DNA of 64,000 nucleotides from Sphingomonas sp. PP-CE-1G-424 (lineage in GTDB: Bacteria > Pseudomonadota > Alphaproteobacteria > Sphingomonadales > Sphingomonadaceae): positions 868,001 to 932,000 of the forward strand of contig NZ_SLXW01000001.1 of assembly GCF_004341085.1 (NCBI RefSeq). The letters are read 5' to 3'. Position 1 is the stretch's first letter. Each line of letters starts with the position of its first letter. Under the pieces are notes generated by a model. The model was given only the letters and a program-made list of their open reading frames with translations. It had not been told where the DNA came from and did no database searches. Positions 60,193 through 64,000 of the stretch are shown here, piece by piece. A program made the position numbers and the translations under genes.

Positions 60193-60407
60193 CGCATTCC
60201 TTACGGTCAGGGGTCCCGCACGCTGGCGAGGCTTTGGCCCTCCCGTCGCACGAATTCCGAACGCGTTTCAAGGCCGCGGGTTGCATCGGGCGACGAACCG
60301 AAGGCGAAGTCGTGCCGCACCAGGCGGTTCCGCCCGCCCTGTCGTGACCTCAACCCCTGGCTTGCCCCTTAGCTTGCCAAGCGTACCGCATCGCTTAAGC
60401 ACGGATC

Positions 60408-60731
60408 ATGAACGACGATCGTACAGGCCAGATTGCGGTTATTTTCACGTCGATCCGTAACGGCGCAGACGCCGCCGGCTATGGCGAGGCGGCGGCGGCG
60501 ATGGACGCGCTGGCCGCCGCACAGCCCGGCTATCGCGGCGTCGACAGCGCGCGCGATACAGGCGGCATGGGGATCACCGTCAGCTATTGGGCCGACGACG
60601 CCGCGGCGATCGCCTGGCGCGACCATCCGGAGCACACCGCGATTCGCGAGCGCGGGCGGGCACTCTGGTACGACCACTATTCGGTGACCGTGACCCGGGT
60701 CGAACGCGCCTATGCCTGGACGCGGTCATGA
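60408..60731 (+). CDS. Antibiotic biosynthesis monooxygenase (ABM) domain protein
   Basis: A 107-residue dimeric ferredoxin-like fold. IAVIFTSIRNGADAAGYGEA, AAQPGYRGVDSARDTGGMGI and TVSYWADDAAAIAWRDHPEH TAIRERGRALWY are the ABM hallmarks (SYW and H..A). Members include quinone-forming monooxygenases and many of unknown role. ATG of the MFS gene overlaps its stop, so the pair is cotranslated. Confidence 0.88.
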   Translation: MNDDRTGQIAVIFTSIRNGADAAGYGEAAAAMDALAAAQPGYRGVDSARDTGGMGITVSYWADDAAAIAWRDHPEHTAIRERGRALWYDHYSVTVTRVERAYAWTRS

Positions 60732-62032
60732 TCGAAGCCTCGACGGACGGCCCGAAGATCGACCGCCGTTTCGCGCTGATGTTCCTCGTCATGCTGACGA
60801 TCGCTGCGGGCAACACCGCATTGCAATCGGTGCTGCCCGCGCTCGGGCGGTCGCTCGGCGTCGCCGACAGCGCGGTGGCGGCGGCGTTCTCGGTCTCGGC
60901 GCTGCTGTGGGTGATCGCCGCGCCGTTCTGGGCGAACCGATCGGACCGGCACGGCCGGCGCGCGATGATCCTGCTCGGGGTCGGCGGGTTCAGCGTCTCG
61001 CTGACGCTGTGCGGCGTGTTCCTGCTCGCGGGGATCAACGCGTGGATCGGTGGCACGACCGCGTTCCTGTGCTTCATCGGCGGGCGGCTGATCTACGGTA
61101 CGTTCGGCGCCGCCGCTCCGCCCGCGGTGCAGGCGCTCGTCGCCGGCGAGACGACGCGCGAGGAACGGACCAAGGCGCTGACCTTGCTCGCCTCGGCGTT
61201 CGGGCTCGGCACCATCCTTGGCCCCGCGATCGCGCCGTACCTGATCCTCGGGTCGATCGGCGGAGTCGAGATCGGCCTCGCCGGCCCCGCGTTCCTGTTC
61301 GCGGTGTTCGGCGTGGCGGTGTGGATCACGGTGCGGCGGATGCTGCCCGACGACAAGATCGTCGCCCCGCACGAGACGCACGGCGCGAGTTCGGCCTACC
61401 CCTCGATCGGCGGCGCCCCGACCGGCGCCTCGGTCGCCGCCGCCACCGGATCGCATGTCGAGCATGTCGGCTACACCGATCCCCGCATCCGCGCCTGGAT
61501 GATCGCCGGGCTGGTAATGGGCCACGCGCAGGCGATGACGGGCCAGGCGATCGGCTTCCTCGTGATCGACCGCCTCCATTTGGCGCCCGCGCTCGCACTC
61601 GAGCCGACCGGCATCGTCCTGATGATGGGCGCCGGCGCCGCATTGCTCGCGCAATGGGGCATCATCCCCCGCCTCAACATGACGCCGCGGCAACTCGTGC
61701 TGACCGGACTGGTACTGGCGGCGGCCGGTACCGCCCTGACCGGGATCGCGACGTCGCTCTACACGATCGCGACCGCCTATGCGCTGGCCAGCCTCGGCTT
61801 CGGCTTCACGCGCCCGGGCTTCACCGCCGGCTCGTCATTGGCGGTAGGCGCGAACGCCCAAGGCTCGGTCGCCGGCAAGGTGACGTCGATCAACGGCGCG
61901 AGCTTCGTGCTAGGCCCGTCGATCGGCGTCGGCCTGTACGAAGCCCAGCACTCGCTACCCTATCTCGTCGCGGGCGCGGCTTGCGTGATGCTGATCGGCT
62001 ACGCGTACGTCGCGTTGCGCGATGCGCGATAA
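60728..62032 (+). CDS. Major facilitator superfamily transporter
   Basis: A 434-residue transporter with 12 predicted spans. The signature loop is PFWANRSDRHGRRAMILLGV (loop 2-3), GRLIYGTFGAAAPPAVQALV is span 4-5 and RTKALTLLASAFGLGTILGP A is motif C-like. A hydrophilic cytosolic loop (about 210-250, DDKIVAPHETHGASSAYPSI) divides the halves. It resembles drug:H+ antiporters of 12 spans; substrate unknown. Coupled to the ABM gene, as an efflux partner for a redox product would be. Confidence 0.88.
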   Translation: MIEASTDGPKIDRRFALMFLVMLTIAAGNTALQSVLPALGRSLGVADSAVAAAFSVSALLWVIAAPFWANRSDRHGRRAMILLGVGGFSVSLTLCGVFLLAGINAWIGGTTAFLCFIGGRLIYGTFGAAAPPAVQALVAGETTREERTKALTLLASAFGLGTILGPAIAPYLILGSIGGVEIGLAGPAFLFAVFGVAVWITVRRMLPDDKIVAPHETHGASSAYPSIGGAPTGASVAAATGSHVEHVGYTDPRIRAWMIAGLVMGHAQAMTGQAIGFLVIDRLHLAPALALEPTGIVLMMGAGAALLAQWGIIPRLNMTPRQLVLTGLVLAAAGTALTGIATSLYTIATAYALASLGFGFTRPGFTAGSSLAVGANAQGSVAGKVTSINGASFVLGPSIGVGLYEAQHSLPYLVAGAACVMLIGYAYVALRDAR

Positions 62033-62212
62033 GATCGACGTCGGTATCGGATAGGCCAAGACCACTCGTTCGGTGTTCGGGAACAGGGTTCAGGAAAGCG
62101 GCCCTTTGCGAAAGGTCGTTTGTGCAACGGGCACGGGCGCTTTCCCGTTACTCGTCGCTTACGCGAAGGCTTGGCCGTTCCAATCGCACCGGGGCGGAGC
62201 AAAACAAGCTCG

Positions 62213-63196
62213 TTATGGCTTTAGGACACGTCCAGTTGCAGCCTGAGGTTGCGGCGGTGAGGCTGTCACCCGGACACCAAGGTTCAGTGCGCCGTCATAA
62301 GGTCCACCGGGACCGTCCATAATTATCCCACGAGCCGGCGTCGGTTCTGACGAAGCCGCAGTTTGCGGACCGCAACTGGTGTCCGACGGACAGGCCCAAT
62401 ATGATCCTCCATTCCATCTTGCATCGAGACTGATGCTGGTTTCGGCGGGAAGATAGCCGGCCATTGGCAGATAGGCTGACTTGGCCCAGGCGGGCGCCGT
62501 TCGCATCGCGTGCATGTTCCCGACCAGGACGAGCACGCTAGCGTTCGGTCCTGCTCTGCTCACCAATGACGAGGCGAGTGCATTCTCGTAGTCGCCAGCC
62601 TTAAATCCGGCGGGGCCGGGATTGTACAAAGGCTGGAAAGCAACGACGCTGGTGATCTGCCCCGCCGCCCGCAACGCGCGTAATCTTTGGAAAAGGTGGA
62701 AATATGCCTCGCTGGACCTGCCGTCCTTCATGGGCTGGGTCCATAGTCTGCTCGTCAGGAACCGTGATGTTGCCGCTGCATCGCCGCTGGACCCGATGAA
62801 ATCGTCGATAGCCGCCTGATCAACTGTCGCCTGCTCGACTGCGACGGTTACCGGATGGGACGACGAGGCCAAGCATGCGAGATCAACAAAGATCTCTGGT
62901 GTTTCACGGGTGCCGTGCATTTCGCCGACTACGATCCAGCGAAGATTTGAGCGACCGAGAAGCATGTCCGCCCCGGCGATGGCAGCGCACTTTACCGGTC
63001 GCAGCGTGGTTTCGAACCGTCTCGCGGGTGGTGCCGCCTCGAGCGCCCAATCGATGTTCGGGTCTTGTCGCGCTGTCTGGTTCGCGTTGAAAATGGCCGT
63101 CATCTCGCCGTTGGATGCTCGTTCAAGAGGACGATCAGTTGCGGCCGATGGCGCGGTCGACGCCAGCAGGAAAATGGCAATTACTCGACTGAACAT
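62213..63196 (-). CDS. Secreted TIKI/ChaN/EreA-like protein
   Basis: A 327-residue exported protein; signal peptide SRVIAIFLLASTAPSAATDR. The core has NLRWIVVGEMHGTRETPEIF (GE.HG motif), then HPVTVAVEQ, and in the second half ASVLVLVGNMHAMRTAPAWA (VGN.HA). Paired G-x-x-H motifs and a long central helical region characterise the TIKI/TraB/ChaN/EreA superfamily of putative metal-dependent hydrolases and haem-binding proteins. ATG 63196 has GGAGGT upstream; the frame opening at 63214 is not needed. Role unknown. Confidence 0.7.
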   Translation of the reverse strand: MFSRVIAIFLLASTAPSAATDRPLERASNGEMTAIFNANQTARQDPNIDWALEAAPPARRFETTLRPVKCAAIAGADMLLGRSNLRWIVVGEMHGTRETPEIFVDLACLASSSHPVTVAVEQATVDQAAIDDFIGSSGDAAATSRFLTSRLWTQPMKDGRSSEAYFHLFQRLRALRAAGQITSVVAFQPLYNPGPAGFKAGDYENALASSLVSRAGPNASVLVLVGNMHAMRTAPAWAKSAYLPMAGYLPAETSISLDARWNGGSYWACPSDTSCGPQTAASSEPTPARGIIMDGPGGPYDGALNLGVRVTASPPQPQAATGRVLKP

Positions 63197-63337
63197 TGCG
63201 TGATCTACCTCCAATGAAGCGTCTCGCAGTTCCCGTTGATCCAGGCTGACGATCTACGATTTTCTGCTTGGCTACCGTCGAACTGCCGGTCAGTCACCAA
63301 GGTCTGCCAATACCCACTCACTGGTAAGCGTGACAAC

Positions 63338-63374
63338 CAATCTGATCCTTATCGGGCAATCTGATCCTTATCGG
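63338..63374. repeat. 18-bp tandem direct repeat
   Basis: CAATCTGATCCTTATCGG occurs at 63338-63355 and again at 63357-63374, separated by one base. The interval 63215-63383 otherwise shows nothing I can name. Confidence 0.85.
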
Positions 63375-63383
63375 AAAAAGGCG

Positions 63384-63545
63384 CTATTTGCGGAGCAACC
63401 ATTCGAAAGCATGGGCAATTGCATCGCGACCGTCATTGCCATCGGACAGCCGGATGACCATCATCCGCGTGCGATAGGCGAAGCCGGCGACGGACACTGT
63501 CGGCCCATCAGCGATCCATATCTCTTCACCGAAGTGTCGCAGCAT
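63384..63545 (-). pseudogene. Truncated DUF4336-like fragment
   Basis: A 53-codon frame: LRHFGEEIWIADGPTVSVAG FAYRTRMMVIRLSDG is the conserved start of DUF4336 proteins (metallo-beta-lactamase-like, usually ~230 residues), then the reading departs into NDGRDAIAHAFEWLLRK and stops. No continuation in other frames is seen downstream. It is best read as the 5' stump of a deleted gene; a small novel protein is the alternative. Confidence 0.5.
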
Positions 63546-63930
63546 TCGTGCCCCCTGTTGCCAGCTCGACTTCAGCGCGCGCCTGAAGCAGTGCAGGCTA
63601 CGCAATGTCGGCTATAGGCGCCTTCCTTTCAAAACCGGACTCTCATCTTTTCCTTATCGCGCCGTTGTTTGCCAACAAGTGGTAGCCTATTTCTCAATCG
63701 TATTTAGGAAAGGCCGGTGACGCTGCAGGACGGCGGCTATTGCTTTAATGGCAGCGCCGAAAGCTTCCATTCCATCCGTGATGGGCGCCGGCGTCAGATC
63801 ATCGGTTGCAACAGTCGAACCTTATCCGCGCACAGATCCTAGGCTGCGGAACTCGACAAGATGACCAGCGATAACATCATGCGCGGTACGCTGCGATAGC
63901 ATCGTCGACAGTATTTGAAATCGCCCGCCG
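63546..63930. other. Gene-free interval near the right edge
   Basis: No coding pattern with good codon use or ribosome site on either strand, and no tRNA or repeat family seen elsewhere in the window. A somewhat AT-rich patch (CTCATCTTTTCCTTATCG, CTATTTCTCAATCGTATTTAGG) around 63640-63710 might hold a promoter for the DUF4336 fragment or be remains of deleted genes. Confidence 0.4.
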
Positions 63931-64000
63931 TTACTGGCCCGTCGCTTGCCCGGCCGGCTTCGGCACGGCAGCCTGCGATCCGGCGCTTTCGTCGGTCACC
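63931..64000 (-). CDS. C-terminal end of an unidentified gene (cut by window edge)
   Basis: On the minus strand the last 22 codons before TAA 63931 read VTDESAGSQAAVPKPAGQAT GQ. Ala/Pro/Gln-rich tails of this type are common at C-termini of sphingomonad membrane or secreted proteins. The protein cannot be identified from this piece, and a non-coding origin is not excluded. Confidence 0.35.
   Translation of the reverse strand, partial: VTDESAGSQAAVPKPAGQATGQ

Overview
The window reads as chromosomal DNA of a sphingomonad (Sphingomonas or a close relative, Alphaproteobacteria). Grounds: high-GC codon use throughout; the alphaproteobacterial origin-region gene order mnmE, rho, hemJ, hemE // ppsR, maf, aroE, coaE, dnaQ, hpf, ptsN; families typical of the group (DUF6489, DUF1491, MmcB, DUF4169, COQ9, HWE kinase); and many copies of the palindromic intergenic repeats common in sphingomonad genomes. 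This is pattern recognition only; no database was searched. No transposase, integrase, prophage or CRISPR array is visible.

Layout. 1-5.8 kb: mnmE (cut by the window edge), a DUF6489 protein, a frameshifted DNA-alkyl methyltransferase, a dienelactone hydrolase, TerC, Rho, and the haem genes hemE-hemJ. 5.82-6.15 kb: the probable replication origin, a cluster of DnaA boxes between hemE and ppsR, from which genes diverge. 6.1-16.2 kb: mostly plus-strand housekeeping genes (ppsR-maf, aroE-coaE-dnaQ, hpf, ptsN, thioesterase-DUF1491, SleB hydrolase, MmcB, SCO-YcgN-metalloprotease). 16.2-22.1 kb, minus strand: a bifunctional penicillin-binding protein, MsrB and a translationally coupled type III polyketide synthase-methyltransferase-flavoprotein operon.

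22.1-31.3 kb is the most unusual stretch. An AT-rich intergenic belt surrounds a MarR-like regulator and is followed by an apparent operon of three secreted DUF11-like proteins, a 1671-residue secreted protein with DUF11, SdrD_B-like and Ig-like regions and a very long presumed outer-membrane barrel, and a small helical protein. Three of the four secreted proteins share an N-terminal module. I propose this as a surface-display or adhesin system that deserves study.

31.4-42.4 kb: tRNA-Leu(GAG), a zinc-ribbon membrane protein, the ftsE-ftsX-elyC-like-plsC chain, hisC-tyrA, metX-GNAT-metW, and a response regulator meeting an HWE kinase tail to tail. 42.4-50.5 kb: ssb, feoA-feoB with a candidate Fur-type operator, COQ9-DMT transporter, an old yellow enzyme and small hypotheticals. 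50.4-54.6 kb: the riboflavin genes ribD-ribE-ribB(X)-ribH with a small membrane protein in front and GNAT/DUF4169 behind. 54.7-64 kb: a TonB-domain gene remnant broken by repeats, gltX and prs (divergent), rpoZ and a phospholipase D/cardiolipin synthase-like gene lying between inverted copies of a ~115-bp repeat, a methyltransferase, a monooxygenase-MFS pair, a secreted TIKI/ChaN-like protein, a DUF4336 fragment and the tail of one more gene.

Tightly coupled genes are the rule: 4-nt ATGA/GTGA overlaps join most operon partners, and this supports several non-ATG starts, including two likely CTG starts (hemE, ribD).
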